DNA of 64,000 bases from Styela clava (GCF_964204865.1 NC_135250.1:3782001-3846000); one strand, 5' to 3'. Shown: positions 45,001 through 57,269, counted from the stretch's first letter. Made by a program: numbers and translations. The notes: a model not told the origin generated them from the letters alone.

Positions 45001-45694
45001 CCCAAGTATTACTGTACAGACTTCTGCAGACAATTATATTTTAACAATGTTATCCAATTGATATTTTATTTACAAAGTGGAATTGCTAAACAGTGTCGGT
45101 GTTGTACTATACGGTTTATATCAAATCCACAATAAATGGAAAATTAAACAATGCTTGTTTGTAGAATTCTGACGTCGGCCAGACGAAATATTACAGAAAC
45201 GCATTTGTGTTAGTGCAGTGGTTTCCCCCAACCTATGGGTCGCGACCCAAAAGATAGTTTTTCCAGAAAAAAAAACTTGAAGTTTCTCATTTTATTTTCT
45301 AGTAAATTTTATTTTATATTTTATTGAAGTGTTGCTCAATAATAATTGTATATGTGGTAAGTATTACAGCGTAAAAACTTTGTAGCATTTATTCTGTTTT
45401 GCTCAAGTAAAGCAGCGCCACGATTTTGAAACCTCGCTGAGTGCAGACTAGCGTAGCTTTCTCACTTTTTTTTTGTTGGTTGTTCTTTAGTATTTGAGCA
45501 TATCTTGGATCGCCAGATTTTACAAATTAATTCTTTTAAAAAATTTGGGTCGCTCGATAAAAAAATGCTTGAGGACCACTGTGTTAGTGTTCAGCGAGAC
45601 TCTTAAATCTTAATAAATTTAATCACTTTCTAAGACAAATCTTACCTTGGCGAAGGAGACAATATGAAATGAATAAGATTAGCATCGACTTCAT
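39046..45694 (-). CDS. GPI-anchored Ly6/uPAR (three-finger) protein, complete four-exon gene
   Basis: Coding exons on the minus strand: 45646-45694, 44236-44379, 43601-43720 and 39046-39140. All three introns are GT-AG and phase 1, the usual Ly6 arrangement. The product has 135 residues. The signal peptide begins MKSMLILFISYCLLRQGYA. Ten cysteines follow at about 22, 25, 36, 49, 56, 77, 87, 98, 102 and 107, starting LFCYNC and ending CFSTCKTDACN, the LU-domain signature. A hydrophobic tail TIFPCILLMLTCLIASVIS then ends in RW and a stop, as for GPI attachment. Such proteins sit on the outer cell surface as ligands, receptors or modulators; no partner can be named here. The introns contain several transposons. 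It is clearly paralogous to the gene at 61890-63854 (CFSTCKTDACN against CFTTCKTDGCN). No single open frame reveals it; it was assembled from splice sites. Confidence 0.9.
39290..39625. mobile_element. hAT-like element with GTTTCCCTGAAAATAAGAC ends
   Basis: The left end GTGTTTCCCTGAAAATAAGA and the right end GTCTTATTTTCAGGGAAAAAC form an inverted pair. A second AAAATAAGACCTAG lies inside at 39356. The target duplication is not clear. This terminal sequence is one I remember as common in vertebrate genomes. It lies in the last intron of the Ly6 gene. Confidence 0.65.
39644..40048. mobile_element. hAT-like MITE (TAGGGTTGGGCATTT family)
   Basis: The 405-bp element runs from TAGGGTTGGGCATTTTCGAA to CGAAATGCCCAGCTCTG. 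The flanks ACTGCGAC (39636-39643) and ACCGCGAC (40049-40056) match at seven of eight bases. It lies in the last intron of the Ly6 gene. Confidence 0.88.
40560..41720. repeat. Diverged local repeats in the last Ly6 intron
   Basis: Blocks recur about every 430-600 bp: TGCAATGATATCACGCTCCC at 40614, a variant with GCGCTCCCATTTCAAGCGAG at 41150, another near 41295, and AACGCTCCCATTTTAAACGA at 41621. The block GATAAGATTATATG followed by AACGATTAGATTA occurs at 40731 and 41424. These are old duplicated segments; no coding role is apparent. Confidence 0.7.
42366..42640. repeat. Two-copy direct repeat, period about 180 bp
   Basis: AATTTGGAAAAGGTAATTTT followed by GCGCGAAAATCTGACTTTC occurs at 42400-42452. 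It recurs near 42578-42632 as AATTTGGAAAAGTTACTTTA and GCGCGAAAATCTGACTTTC. It accounts for the start of the open frame 42565-42840. Confidence 0.7.
43121..43240. mobile_element. Palindromic MITE, type A
   Basis: Facing arms ACCAAGATGGCGCACATCCT and GTTTGTGCGTCATCTTGGTG lie around ACCAGGTCAGGGTTG. The left terminus is degraded; the right ends ACTTCCGGAGCGCC. Confidence 0.7.
43753..43953 (+). mobile_element. MITE type B with target duplication, next to a Ly6 exon
   Basis: It begins GGTACTCCCGTAGTGCGCGT. The flanks TGAACTTG (43745-43752) and AGAACTTG (43954-43961) match at seven of eight bases. Relative to Ly6 exon 3 (minus strand, starting at 43720) it sits 32 bp upstream of the 3' splice site. 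Confidence 0.8.
44408..44727 (+). mobile_element. tRNA-derived SINE in Ly6 intron 1
   Basis: A-box-like TGGTGTATCGTGCTAAGCG and B-box-like CATGTTCGAATCACGC, then GGCTTTCTCCACCATGAAGT and the tail GATTAAATCGTCTTATCGAT to AAATATGTAAATCCTATC. It is about 80 percent similar by eye to 37917-38235. It lies antisense to the host gene, 28 bp from the exon 2 acceptor. Confidence 0.8.
45216..45581. mobile_element. hAT-like MITE (CAGTGGTTTCCCCCAACC) in Ly6 intron 1
   Basis: The 366-bp element has ends CAGTGGTTTCCCC and CTTGAGGACCACTG. It has a perfect 8-bp target duplication TGTTAGTG at 45208-45215 and 45582-45589. GGGTCGCGACCC and TTGGGTCGCTCG lie near the ends. Confidence 0.88.
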
Positions 45695-45988
45695 TCTGTC
45701 GGCGTTGGGAGTTGTGCGTCACGTGCGTGAGAAAATACGTCAATACGTCTTCACAGAAGAATTCTTTAATTGCAAAAGGCTTTAATGAAACTCTAATTAT
45801 TTATGATTATGGTGATAATAATGTAATAATATAATTGACCTGAAAAATAAATCTTTTTTTAATGTAGTCACACGGTTAGTTCCAATCAGTTCCAAAAGTT
45901 CAAACGCAATTCGAATAGATTTTTTAAAGCGTAATTACAATTTCATGTTGCTATGGAATCAGATCTCAATATATCTCAACCATTTTTG

Positions 45989-46098
45989 GGTACTCCTGAA
46001 GTATGCGCACCAAGATATCGTACAACCTGAACCCTAACCTGGTACACAACCTGAGTTCAGGTTGTGCCCCATCTTGTTGCGCATACTTCAGTAGGTCC
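45989..46098. mobile_element. Palindromic MITE, type A, with perfect 8-bp target duplication
   Basis: It runs from GGTACTCCTGAAGTATGCGC to GCGCATACTTCAGTAGGTCC. It is flanked on both sides by CATTTTTG (45981-45988 and 46099-46106). This copy best fixes the boundaries of the family. Confidence 0.88.
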
Positions 46099-46243
46099 CA
46101 TTTTTGTTTTATTGTAATCAGTGTTCATTAAATATTTATTTAATAAACCTGTAGAAGCCAACTACCTATATATAGTATTGACGAAGTTTCTTTGCAATTT
46201 AAAAAAATACAGTATTTTATGGAGACCTGTGTTATATATAAAT

Positions 46244-46526
46244 CAGTGGCCCTCAAACGGTGGGATGTATAGAATTTATTGAGGGGACGTGGAGCTGATT
46301 AAAAATAAAAATATTTATTAGATCAGATCTTGCCCGTCTTGTTTCGGATTATTTACATTTCTGTATTTTGTATATTTACGTTCCATCCACGTATTTTCAA
46401 AGTGTTTTTTAAATAAAACATACTTTTGCATTACTATCTGGTATTTGTAGCTTATTGTTAGCTTGTTTTTTTTAGGGTGCGAGACTTGACAAATTCCAAA
46501 AAGGGGGCGCGGCTTAAAAGCCACTG
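46244..46526. mobile_element. hAT-like MITE (CAGTGGTTCTCAAAC family)
   Basis: Left end CAGTGGCCCTCAAAC; right end GCTTAAAAGCCACTG. The flanks ATATAAAT and ATCTAAAT match at seven of eight bases. The open frame 46318-46524 (minus) lies inside it. Confidence 0.8.
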
Positions 46527-46947
46527 ATCTAAATCCTTTGCTACAGCTTTGAAACAGCAGTCGATATTAGGAAACTACATGTTCTAACTGATGTTACAAG
46601 AAACCTGACGCTGTTTATTGATTAGATTCTAAAATTACAACTTTAATTGGATTTACACAAGGTGGTTTTGTGTAGTAGAGTCTAAAAAAGTTGTTATCGA
46701 ACACTTAGCTAAATCTGACTTTCCTGTGACAATATCGGTCGGAGACCGAAAACGTATCGATCGAAACTTGGGTTTCGATTCATGACTCTATAGTGACACC
46801 GCGTGTCCCATCACTAATTAATTATAACTCGCTAATTATACGACATAATTCATCCAAAAGCAATAGGCTTCTGGTCGGAGATATGATGAATGCATAGGCA
46901 AAATTTGGAGCAGATGCAACCTCGTCTTCTTGAGATATCGCGTTCAT

Positions 46948-46990
46948 CTAACAGACAAACAAACAGACGAACAGACATACAGACAGGTAA
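46948..46990. repeat. Tetranucleotide (CAGA/CAAA)n microsatellite
   Basis: ACAGACAAACAAACAGACGA and similar units run for about 40 bp. The repeat extends the minus-strand open frame ending here (CLFVCLFVC), which is not a gene. Confidence 0.75.
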
Positions 46991-47044
46991 ATACCTATCA
47001 ACATACTTACCGATCTTAAGATCAATAAGTAAGTATCGTTCGCT

Positions 47045-47495
47045 AGCATTGGCTTCCTAGGCCGTGGCGGGTCAAACTTTTCTGCTGCCCGAGGCGAGTT
47101 TCTGATAATGCTGCCCCTTATACCTAACTTTAAAAATAATTTGGGGGATAAACAAATAATAACTATCAGTGGAGGTTGCGCGAGACTCCCAATCCTTTCT
47201 CTATGCCGCCTTTGCGCTAGTAAATTCGAATGCATGTAATGCAATAATGCTGTAGCAGGAATGAAATACCATAATATGCAATTCAAGAGTACTGCTGCAC
47301 AGCTAGTGTAGACTCTTGAATTGCATATTAAGGGAATATAGATGTTGTTAAACATATAAATTAAAAATTATAAAGGTCAAGTAAAAGTAAAATGTTTGTA
47401 ATATTAATTTAAATCATCAAACTAAGCAACAAACCCACCCCTATAACGTGCTGCTCGGGGTGGTTGCCCCTTTGACCCCCTCTAGACACGCAACT
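47045..47495. repeat. Interspersed repeat G, interrupted by another repeat
   Basis: CTGCCCGAGGCGAGTTTCTG at the left and GACCCCCTCTAGACACGC at the right match 53095-53325. In this copy about 175 bp (roughly 47161-47336) interrupts the match. The inserted piece begins CAGTGGAGGTTGCGCGAGAC and resembles sequences at 5861, 48770 and 51835. Confidence 0.7.
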
Positions 47496-48389
47496 GTTTC
47501 CGGGTTAGGCAGACACGGAAAAAAGAAATATATTAACAAAGTTCAAGTAATGTTACTGTAAATTATTAGTACATTTTCCAGCAAGCACGACTGAACAAAT
47601 CAAGAAAAGTGTATTCAATCTATTTTAAATCTATGTATAATTTCCCGTACACTCTTAACATGTTTTGAGCATCTACGAGTGTAATATAACATATGCCTTT
47701 AAAAAACTTTTTTAAATTATTATTTGTAAAAATAATTACCTGTTTGACGAATTTTTTGTTTTCTATCGACCACCCTGAATTGACTGGCAGAATAAATTAC
47801 AGGTAACTGTGCTTATTATACATTGGCATATAATTCAATAGAAGTTGTACCGAAATCGTACAATGACAGAAATAAAGCCACAGTACATTACCGGTAACCG
47901 TATTATACTTTTAACTTATAGTTTGAAAGACTCTCCGAGCGATGAACAAAAGAAACTCAAACAACAAACTATGTAACTGTATTTTGCATATACAGGGTGG
48001 TCACTAGAAGAACAGAAAATTTGGAAATAGCTATTTATTTTTACGAAGTTTTATAAGGCATATGTTTCCTTCCAAAGTCTAAAAGCTGTTTCCTGCTTTA
48101 TTCCATGATGTGGGTGTCAAAATAGAAACTAAATAGAACCTAGAAGGTATCAATCTAAAACAACCTAAAACATAAAAGAAATAAAAACATATCGAAAAAA
48201 AATGGGGGAGCATTCATTTTATTCGTGATCTCATCTGACTTTCAAATTTCTACTTTTCTAGCGACTACACTGTAGTTCAATATAGCGTTTTTATAGAAAT
48301 CGCACAATTGAAGAAACTGAGACACCAGATAGTCACGGATTGAACATGTAGCTTAATCACACTGGAACATTCACGAGATAACACTGAAC

Positions 48390-48704
48390 CAATGGCTTTT
48401 AAACTTTTTAAGCCGCGCCCCCTTTTTAGAATTTGTCAAGTCTCGCGCCCAACCTCAATAATAACTAGCTAACAATGGGGTACAAATAACAGATAGTGAG
48501 ACGAAAGTATGTTTTATTCCAAAAACACGTTGAAAATACGTGGATGGAACGTAAATATTAAAAATAAAGAAATGTGAATATATATCCGAAATAAGGCGGG
48601 CAATATTAAATCTGACAAATATTTTTATTTTTAATTAGCTTCACGCCCTCTCAAAAAAGTCTACGCCCCCCTTGTGGGTCGCGCCCATCATTTGAGAACC
48701 ACTG
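48390..48704. mobile_element. hAT-like MITE (CAGTGGTTCTCAAAC family)
   Basis: Left end CAATGGCTTTTAAAC; right end ATTTGAGAACCACTG. The interior AAGCCGCGCCCCCTTTTTAG and GTCTACGCCCCCCTTGTGGG matches the other copies. The target duplication is not clear. Confidence 0.75.
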
Positions 48705-50946
48705 TACACCAAACATAATTTCTATAACACATCCAACAAAAACAACTGATCAGCCTGCAATAATATAACTAACAGTTGGGGTTACGTGAAACTAACTACC
48801 TTTTCTTGCTCTATGCCTTTGCCTGCTTTGTTGTACTTTTTGACGAAAATATACACTAAAAAAACTCCAGTAATATTACAGTAATTTTCAGTGAATTAAC
48901 CAGCAGACACAAATGAATATACGATCAAAAGGTGTATTTGGCGTATTCAAAAGTTAAATACAGTATCATGAGATAAAAGAGATGAAAAGTCGACATTGAT
49001 AAAAACCTTCGGCACAGCAAATCACAGGCGGTATTATAATCGTAATATACTTTATATCAGTTTTTCTCAATTTTTTTTGCCCTCGAACACCTATGCTTTT
49101 TATCTCATCTCGCGGAACAACAGTAAATTAGAAGGTAAAATTAATGGGCGGAGTTTGCTGTAAACTCGATAATTAAAAAATTAGGCCGACGGTTAACGAT
49201 AATGAACGGTTAACAAAAACTCCATGCGTAATTCTAATCGTAATATATATCCATCAAATAGTTCAATAGCGTTCGACCGACATAGTAAATTACAGGTAAA
49301 TATGTTTTATATTCAACGTAAAGACTTGCCGAACGAAAGTATATACACAAACTAATATGCTCCATCATGCGTCGACGATTCGTCACGAAGAACGCTACAA
49401 GAGACGCAATAACATCCGATGCTATGTTAACTCTTTTTTACCTGGCACGTATTTTCTCTTCACTACTTGATTCTGTAACGTCCGCCTGAAGTGTACTGTA
49501 TGGGCTTATTGAAATTTTTTTTAAATTTTCTGGCGCAAACGACTTAAATTGTTAAGATCGCCATATACTTTCATATTACACACAAGTACACATGACAAAT
49601 AAGTCTTGTTGAGTGCTTCCAAATGCCAATTATGATAGCAGAAAAACTTTCTTTATTTGTTCAACCTTGTTTGAGTTTGGAACCAGTGCTACACACAACT
49701 TGCAATATTGGTTTTGCACAGTTCGAACAATTTTTAGTAATGTTTTAATAATGTTAAATAACTAATCAATATTTTAGAAACGACACCAAATACGAAATAA
49801 TATTTCCTCCCTAGGAACATCAAAACTCACCCTGAGGTGGAATTCCCGCCTAGTTAGTAAACGTTACAGTAACTCATTATTTTATATCTTATCCCGAGAG
49901 ATACTGAATCCTGACGTGAAACCCACTATCAACAATTAAAATAGCGTCCACGGTTAATATTTAATCCAGTATTTTGGAAAATATTATCAAGTAGAATACT
50001 TTCAAATTGAAATCAAATTAAAATCTAACAATTGCATCACAAAATACCTCTAAGATTGGTCTAAGATTAGGGGGAAATAATAAACAAATATCTACAACAT
50101 CGCCTTTGAGCGAAGTCATCCTATTAAAGACTAACTTTGTCTTATTAAAGACTAACTTAAAGACTAACAAGTGTCTTTTATATTCTTACTCTGTAATGCT
50201 TTTTTTCTACTCTAAACCGTAAGAAATCACCAAAATCAAATTCGTAATTGTCTTGGGCTAGACTGTAGAACCTTGTTTGGGGGTACAGCGTGAAAACACC
50301 CTATCAAAAATACCACTATGCACTATGAATCAATACAACTACACGCACAAACTGACTCGTTCTTGAATGTCTCATACTTGAAATCCCCAGAACTTTCCGC
50401 GGGTCGCGTAAGGGTCAATATATTAAGTCGATATAAATGATATAATACGTCGCCGTAATATTTTGATTGGATGAAAATGTCATCATCGAGTCTTTTGCAA
50501 TGTTTATGAGTCATAATAGAATGATAAATTTTTTTCTATCATGCAGCTGCGTCCTCTATGATGTAATAATGTTATGAAAAAAATCACCGTTTAATTTTAC
50601 TGTTAGAAAAATACATCTGAAAACTTGGAATTTCACGTTAATGAACATGAAATAGTTTACAATGCAAATATTCTTACTTTCGAATGTATATATTATTAAG
50701 TCATTCATGGAAACGGAAGTTCTTGAGAAACCGTAATTTGACATATCTTTTGATTCATTTGAAGTTTTGGGACGACAAAGAATTATTGATTTTCTTTTTT
50801 ACTAAACATTGGTCATTCTGCTTCCAGCACCTAAGTAGCTGACATCAACTCTTCCAATAATTCTTACCACTTTTAGATTTTATTATTGCGATATAGATGC
50901 TATATCGCCATATGCTATTCCAATTCCTTAAACTTCTTTCGATATT

Positions 50947-51172
50947 CCCAAAGTATGTGAACCAAGATGGCTGACTACGGAACGTAGTAAGTGTACCGGG
51001 TTAGGGTTAGGCCATAATTTCAGGTATTAATACTACGGGAGTCACTTGGCTAGTCTCCGAACTCGTAATAGAACTAAAATAAGAAAAATTGGAATAAAAT
51101 TATAGTCTAACTCTAACCTGGTACACATATTACGTTCCGGTGTCCGCCATCTTGGTTCACATACTTCGGTAG
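50947..51172. mobile_element. MITE type C
   Basis: The left arm has AGTATGTGAACCAAGATGGC and GGAACGTAGTAAGTGTACCG. The right arm has their complements, ending CATCTTGGTTCACATACTTC. In the middle is AAATTGGAATAAAATTATAG. Other copies: 53801-54030, 55597-55795, 58258-58381, 59728-59964 and 63442-63660. Confidence 0.8.
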
Positions 51173-51436
51173 TATTCTTATTTCAATTCTTAAGACGACT
51201 CGAAATAAATCATACCACCTATCTTATTTGAATATTCTATGTAGCTTTCGACACCCCATCCCCCGGAATATTTAATGTCAACACGCAAATAGTCTCAACA
51301 ACTACCTGTCTTCTGCAATGTGCGTTCATACCATCGATAAATTGATTTTTGGATCGCAATCCGAAACTAATTATCATTTTATCTGATTCCTGGTCACATC
51401 TTTATTATACTGTTGTTGCTTAAAGAATTTTTGACA

Positions 51437-51643
51437 TTTCAGAAGTATGTGAACCGATATGCAGGTGAGTAATTTTGTTCGACTACTTCACATGAATTTG
51501 TATAATTTACTGAAACATTTGGGCAGGGGGTATATTCATTTGACCACCACAGACAGTCCCCTAACTCGTAATAAAACTAAAATAAGGAAAATCGGAATGA
51601 AAGTATGTCCTAACCGTAATCTGGTACACACACTACGGGACTA
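51437..51643 (-). mobile_element. MITE type B (minus orientation)
   Basis: CAGAAGTATGTGAACCGATA at the left, GGGGGTATATTCATTTGACC inside, and TGGTACACACACTACGGGA at the right. Confidence 0.72.
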
Positions 51644-52138
51644 CCGAATTACTTAGTCTTGTTATACCACTTCTTTTGGATCAATATCTCTCTTTACTTA
51701 TATTAAAACTTTTCATATCTTCCTCACTATGCACAAAAACTCTGTTCCGATATTTTTCATTCTTTTATTGTACTTCAGCTAGTTTAAACGTAACTCTCAT
51801 TGCGGCTTTTGCAGCGTTTAAACACGTACATACATATGTATCTAACAGTTGAGGTTCCCTGAAACTAACTACCTTTCCTTGCTCTCTATGCCTTTGCGCA
51901 GAGTCTTGAAGACTCTTGAATTGAATAGAATACACATATGTATTACAATAATTGGTCATATTTGTGTTATTATATTTTAGCATTGTCTATTTTGTCAATT
52001 TAGGAATTCTACGTGGACAAAGGATTTGGGTTTCAGATCGGATTCAATTTTAAAGCATAAATGTGAATCTGACAGTCAGTGTTGACGAAACATCACTACA
52101 GCTTACAGAGTAATTATTCTCCAACAGCTTTCAATGCA

Positions 52139-52332
52139 AGGTGTGCATAAAGTCCCTTTACAATTTAAATTTTGTTATAAAGTCAGTTTGTTAATATATC
52201 TTAACCAGGTTTGTTGTTTTCAATCAGTAATTTTTAGGTATTTTTACTTCATTTAATACATATGTGACGACCAAAAAGATATATGGTAGCAATAAATTTA
52301 AAAAAGTTTAAGACTTTATGGACAACTTATAT
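52139..52332 (-). mobile_element. Mariner-type MITE (family E), minus orientation
   Basis: GTCCCTTTACAATTTAAATT, AATATATCTTAACCAGGTTT and ACTTTATGGACAAC are the complements of the family at 25870-26074. Confidence 0.65.
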
Positions 52333-53094
52333 ATAACAATCATGGTATAAATTCAAAGCCACTTTTAAATGTCTATTCCATTCTCTCGTATTCGAAATGA
52401 TTCTTTTTTCATATTCGGGTTCAATTCTATAGTATTACTAACGACACAGCAATAATACAGAACGACGATACAATTTCAAGGTATTGTTTCTTAGCTTTAT
52501 TGATTCACCTTTAAATTAAATTATGGGGCGACGATCCACACTCGCATTACATAATTGGAATTTTATTATTAGACGCGAAGCAGGCAGTATTGACTGAGCT
52601 AGAACGTGACACATCACAGAAAATAATCGAAATAAAACTACTCTCTCTTTTGTATAAGCTTTAGTAATCGTTGAAACTGATGAAACATCAAAATAAAATT
52701 ACCGAAACGACGCACTAATCGGAATTTATGCCACGAAACTACCCAGGGGGTGGGGAAGGTGATTTGAGGGTCGAAATCCGCCCCCTTTGAAATGTGAAAA
52801 AAAATTGTATCATACATAGCTGGGAAAGGCTATTCAGACCCTCACGACTCTAGCCCGGACCTGCTAGCTGTTACGGTCTAACGTTTCAAATTAGAAATTA
52901 CAGACCAAGACTGAAAGTTCCTGGCTATGCCTCTGCTACTACTTGTCTGAAACACGATGGCATTTCAGACATACCCTTGTTTTGTAATCAATCTCATCAT
53001 TTTATATAATTGATAACTTGCGTTTAATCGAAGATAATTTTTATCAAGATTACTTGTTGTCGAATACTATACCCAAAACCATAATGCGGTTAGA

Positions 53095-53325
53095 TCAGGG
53101 GAGTGACAAACTTTCCTGCTGCCCATGGCGAGTTTCTGATAATGATGCCCTTACACTTAACTTCAAAAATAATTTTGGAGCATAAACAAATTATATATAG
53201 ATGTTGTCATACATAAGCATAAATAAATGTATGTTTGTATTATTTTCATTTACATCATCATACTAAGCACAGGCTCACCTCTAAAACGTGCTGCCCCTAC
53301 GACCCCCTCTAGACACGCTCCTTGG
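53095..53325. repeat. Interspersed repeat G, uninterrupted copy
   Basis: It runs from CTGCTGCCCATGGCGAGTTT to CCCCCTCTAGACACGC and aligns to both halves of 47045-47495. Confidence 0.7.
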
Positions 53326-53800
53326 TAAGTTTGGAGATAATTGCCCGTTAAAAGTTGTTGAGATTCAAAAATGTTGAAACAAATTATTAAAATCTATGAT
53401 GTAACTTGTTTCTGCGGAAGGGAACGAATGTGAGCATCTGACATACCGTCATGTTACAGCATGTTTTCATGCCAGCAAACATTAAAATATCCACCCCCGA
53501 CGGACAATCACGCATGCCTAGTTTTCTGTACCACAAGTTTTCAATGTGCTACTCAGAGAGTGAAACCTGAGAGATCTTTGAAATACTCGTTTACTTATCA
53601 AAATACTGAATTCTACAAGCAATAACGGCATAAAATTTGACAACAGTAACGTCGAAATATGACAACAAGGCGGTAATTCAAACATGACGTTATCTCTAAG
53701 TTCCAATAGATAATGTCCCATTTTGATCACCACCCCGTTGCCACATTTCGACAATGCTTTATTAATAGGTTTTTCACGGGTCAAATTGATGGTGCAAAAT

Positions 53801-54030
53801 GGTACTCCCGAAGTATGTGAACCAAGATGGCGGACACTGTAACGTACTATGTGTACCAGGTTAGGCCATAATTTTATTCCAATTTCCTTATTTTTGTTCT
53901 ATTACGAGTTACGGGGACTAGCCAAGTGACTCCCGTAGTATTTGCATCTGAAATCGTGGCCTAACCCTAACCTGGTACACATACTACGTTCCGGTATCCG
54001 CCATCTGGGTTCACATACTTCGGGAGTACC
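53801..54030. mobile_element. MITE type C with probable target duplication
   Basis: It runs from GGTACTCCCGAAGTATGTGA to CACATACTTCGGGAGTACC. The flanks TGCAAAAT and CGCAAATT match at six of eight bases. Confidence 0.82.
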
Positions 54031-55236
54031 CGCAAATTTATTGTGGTCTCCGTAAATAATAGTCAACCTCTTCATGGGCTCCAAAACACCAAAAGTTTGA
54101 AAACCCCTGTTCTAAACTACAATCTCCTGCTACCAACGCGAATTCTTCTACGCAATTATAAGAAATAAGATCGGACAATATGAATGAATTTAATCGTTCA
54201 CAAAAAATCAATTAATTCTATTATTATTGATTAGGTCGCTCCGTGTAAAAAGAGCAGTATCACTAGTTTGTTGTATTTGCATAGTGGGATGTTTGTCCCA
54301 ACACAAACAGAATTTTATTTCATTTTCAACTACGGGCCATTGATGTAACGTATATAACCGGTGGTTTATTACCAGTAGGCCATATTTGATTGGTAGATAC
54401 ATAAAATTGATTTATTTGATGCCGCAGCGTTACGGAAGCAGCAGTCAACTAGAGAAGTTCTCATCGGGAATGAATGCTCTTCCGATCAGAATAAATTGTC
54501 GTTACTCACGTGCCTCAAAACTATAGTATCGCGTCCCATTTTTATCACCCCCTTTTTTTACATATGAATCTGAGCAATGATACCTATTCTAATGAGCTAA
54601 TCGGATAATTGCTTTATGGTTTACTGTCAAGTTTACATTTATTGCAGAAATAAAATTGTAATACAAAAATACCGAACCGTTTAGAGTTTCAGCATTTCTT
54701 AATTGTCGTTTACTAAGTTCAGATTTGGACTAGTCTCCAGTTTCCATTTTCTAAACTGAATTTTAGCATCTTCTCTATTCTATGCTTTTAAAAGCGACTA
54801 CAACACACATATACAAAATATACTAATATGCAAGGCATATCGGACAAACATGTTCCATCACATATTTTTCAGCCGGTTCTGTTATAAAATGTCAGGTTTT
54901 TTCAGTAATGCTAACCGGTTCGCTGATCTCATGAAATTCCGTGAGACGGTTCTATAGAACCGGTGCGAACCGGCTGAATCCCACCACTGTTAGTATCCCG
55001 TAACCTCAACTAATACTCATGTTTTAACTACTTTTATTTCTACTGAATACTGTATAACTCAAGCTCAAGATACTCACTCGCCTGTTTATGGCATCAAACC
55101 ACGCAGAATCTAGAAATTTCGTCAATGTTTGTATCTGGTGCAATAAACGATTAATTTCTCAAATCTGGAGTCGAAACTCATCTGATATAGCGATGTTCAA
55201 GTCATAGAAAGCAACGACTTGTGAAACATCTGAGGG

Positions 55237-55402
55237 TTCCATTACGTTTGAACCCACGACAATTGCACCTGCATACTATTGACCTATGAATTTTTTTTTG
55301 TTTTACGGATATTTGAACCCATACTGACCCTAACCCATGGGTTTTAGAACCCGCATATAGATTGAACCCGCGGATATACACATGGGTTCAAATGTACGCT
55401 CA
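55237..55402. repeat. Interspersed repeat F, copy 2
   Basis: TTTGAACCCACGACAATTGC to ATGGGTTCAAATGTACG, with CCCTAACCCATGGGTTTTAG inside, matching 21325-21515. Confidence 0.65.
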
Positions 55403-55596
55403 CCCCATCTGAGAGACGTACGACAGTCGGTCATCCGAGCGACGAGTCCAACAAGCCGGTCACGCGCGCAGATACCTATCGAGCTCGACGTCTCGAATCC
55501 TGTACACAGCCCTCGCAAAAAACCACCTTGCGTTTTCCCGCGTCTTTATTCGGTATTAGTGCAACTTTCTGTATTTTCCGCCAACGCTAAAAACCA

Positions 55597-55795
55597 GAAA
55601 CGTAGTATGTATACCAGGTTAGGGTTAGGCCATAATTTTATTCCAATTTTTCTTATTTTAGTTATATTACGAGTTCGGGGACTAGCCAAGTGACTCCCGT
55701 AGTATCTGTACCTGAAATTATGACCTCACTCTAACCTGGTACACATACTACGTTCCGGTGTCCGCCATCTTGGTTCACATACTACGTGAGTACCC
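55597..55795. mobile_element. MITE type C, left end shortened
   Basis: It starts inside the left arm at AACGTAGTATGTATACCAGG and ends at CATACTACGTGAGTACC. The interior has GAGTTCGGGGACTAGCCAAG and ACTCCCGTAGTATCTG. Confidence 0.75.
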
Positions 55796-57269
55796 TAATT
55801 TGTTATTTCAAAACGGGAGTTTTTTCTCCAATTTCACATTTCTGCATTAGTGGCTTTGTACAAAAGATCCGGCGAGACCGAGCCGACCACGCTACATCGC
55901 TTGTACAATTAGACCAATCCAACCTGATCATGATTTAATCACATCTTTCTACAATACCATTCGCCTTTATCTGTCTATATACTTCTTTAAATCGCTAAAA
56001 ATAATAGGCGTAGAAAACTGACAACGTTCTCATTGTTTATGAAATGAATTTCCAAATATTCTAAGTTTTCAAACGCTTTTATTCATACTTCTTCCTCAAT
56101 ATCACTGATAATAACACCCCTAACCACCTTACCGTGATCCCAACGACCTCTTACATATCCAATAACCTTACGAATCCACTACCAGTTTTTTTTATTCCCG
56201 ATGAACATAATTACAGTAGAACGGCTTCAATCGCAAATCGGAACCACCGATAATGTCCATACTATCCATCCTAATCGTAGTCTCAACGACCTCTCATATA
56301 TCCAATAAGTATATCTAACCTCCCGAAGTCATCGCTTACGACAATGTCCTTTTATACCACATGACACGATGCGTATTTAAAACGACGAGGTCAGAAGACT
56401 TATAACATTGCTGTAAATTAAATCGATTTTCTAGTAATCGAAGCAAGTAACGGTTATTACGGCTCCCGCCATTTATGCAAAATGTGAGATTTTGAGAAAA
56501 AACCACCCTGCTGCGTTTTAAAATAATAAATAGGTAATTGGTCAGTTAGGTTTAGAAATGATTTGAAACGTTGAATTTTCAGCACAATCATGTTCAATCC
56601 CTAACTGGGTAATTACTTTTTTTGAGCGATGGCTTAGTTACACCTCTGTGGGTAAAAAAATCCAATTTATTTACTCTCAAATACTAGTGAAATTATTGTT
56701 TTTTTTTCATTTCGTCAAACCCTCGAATAGCGATATCTAGAAAATGCGTTTCGTTTATGTTGGCCAGGCCTGAACCACCAATATAGCGCGGGCCTGAGTA
56801 TCCTAAGTACAAGCGTGGAGATTGATCGTCAGTTTGTAAATTAAACCACAAGTCTATATTAATCGAAATAGGTAATACACAATGTACGGTTTCATTCCGT
56901 CAATCATGAGGGACAAAAATACATAGAACACGCTGAATGATGGGAACGATGTCTCGTCTATGCTGTTAAAAGAAACCGTAGTTCTTATGAAATTTCGAAG
57001 TAATCTACACGAGTCTCTTAACAAACAGTCTGATATGTTATGAAGCAACGTTAAAGATCTAACACACTGCATAATCCTATTTTGCTTATTTCTTTTATAA
57101 TATTCTAAAACATATAACAGCTAAATTAAATCATTCATCAAACTCGCTATAAGAAGAGAAATAGTTTCATTATTTGGATGTGTGTCTCATTTTGAAACTA
57201 CAGTTGTGATGTAATGTGATTAATAATGAAACATGACATAGCTCCCCATAAGAGAATGTTCGAGATGGT

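Noticed and set aside
46975..47060. Minus-strand ATG with short hydrophobic stretch and GTAAGT donor (MLANDTYLLILRS)
   Set aside because: Ends in phase 0 and lies partly in repeat sequence; it does not fit the Ly6 exon 2 border.
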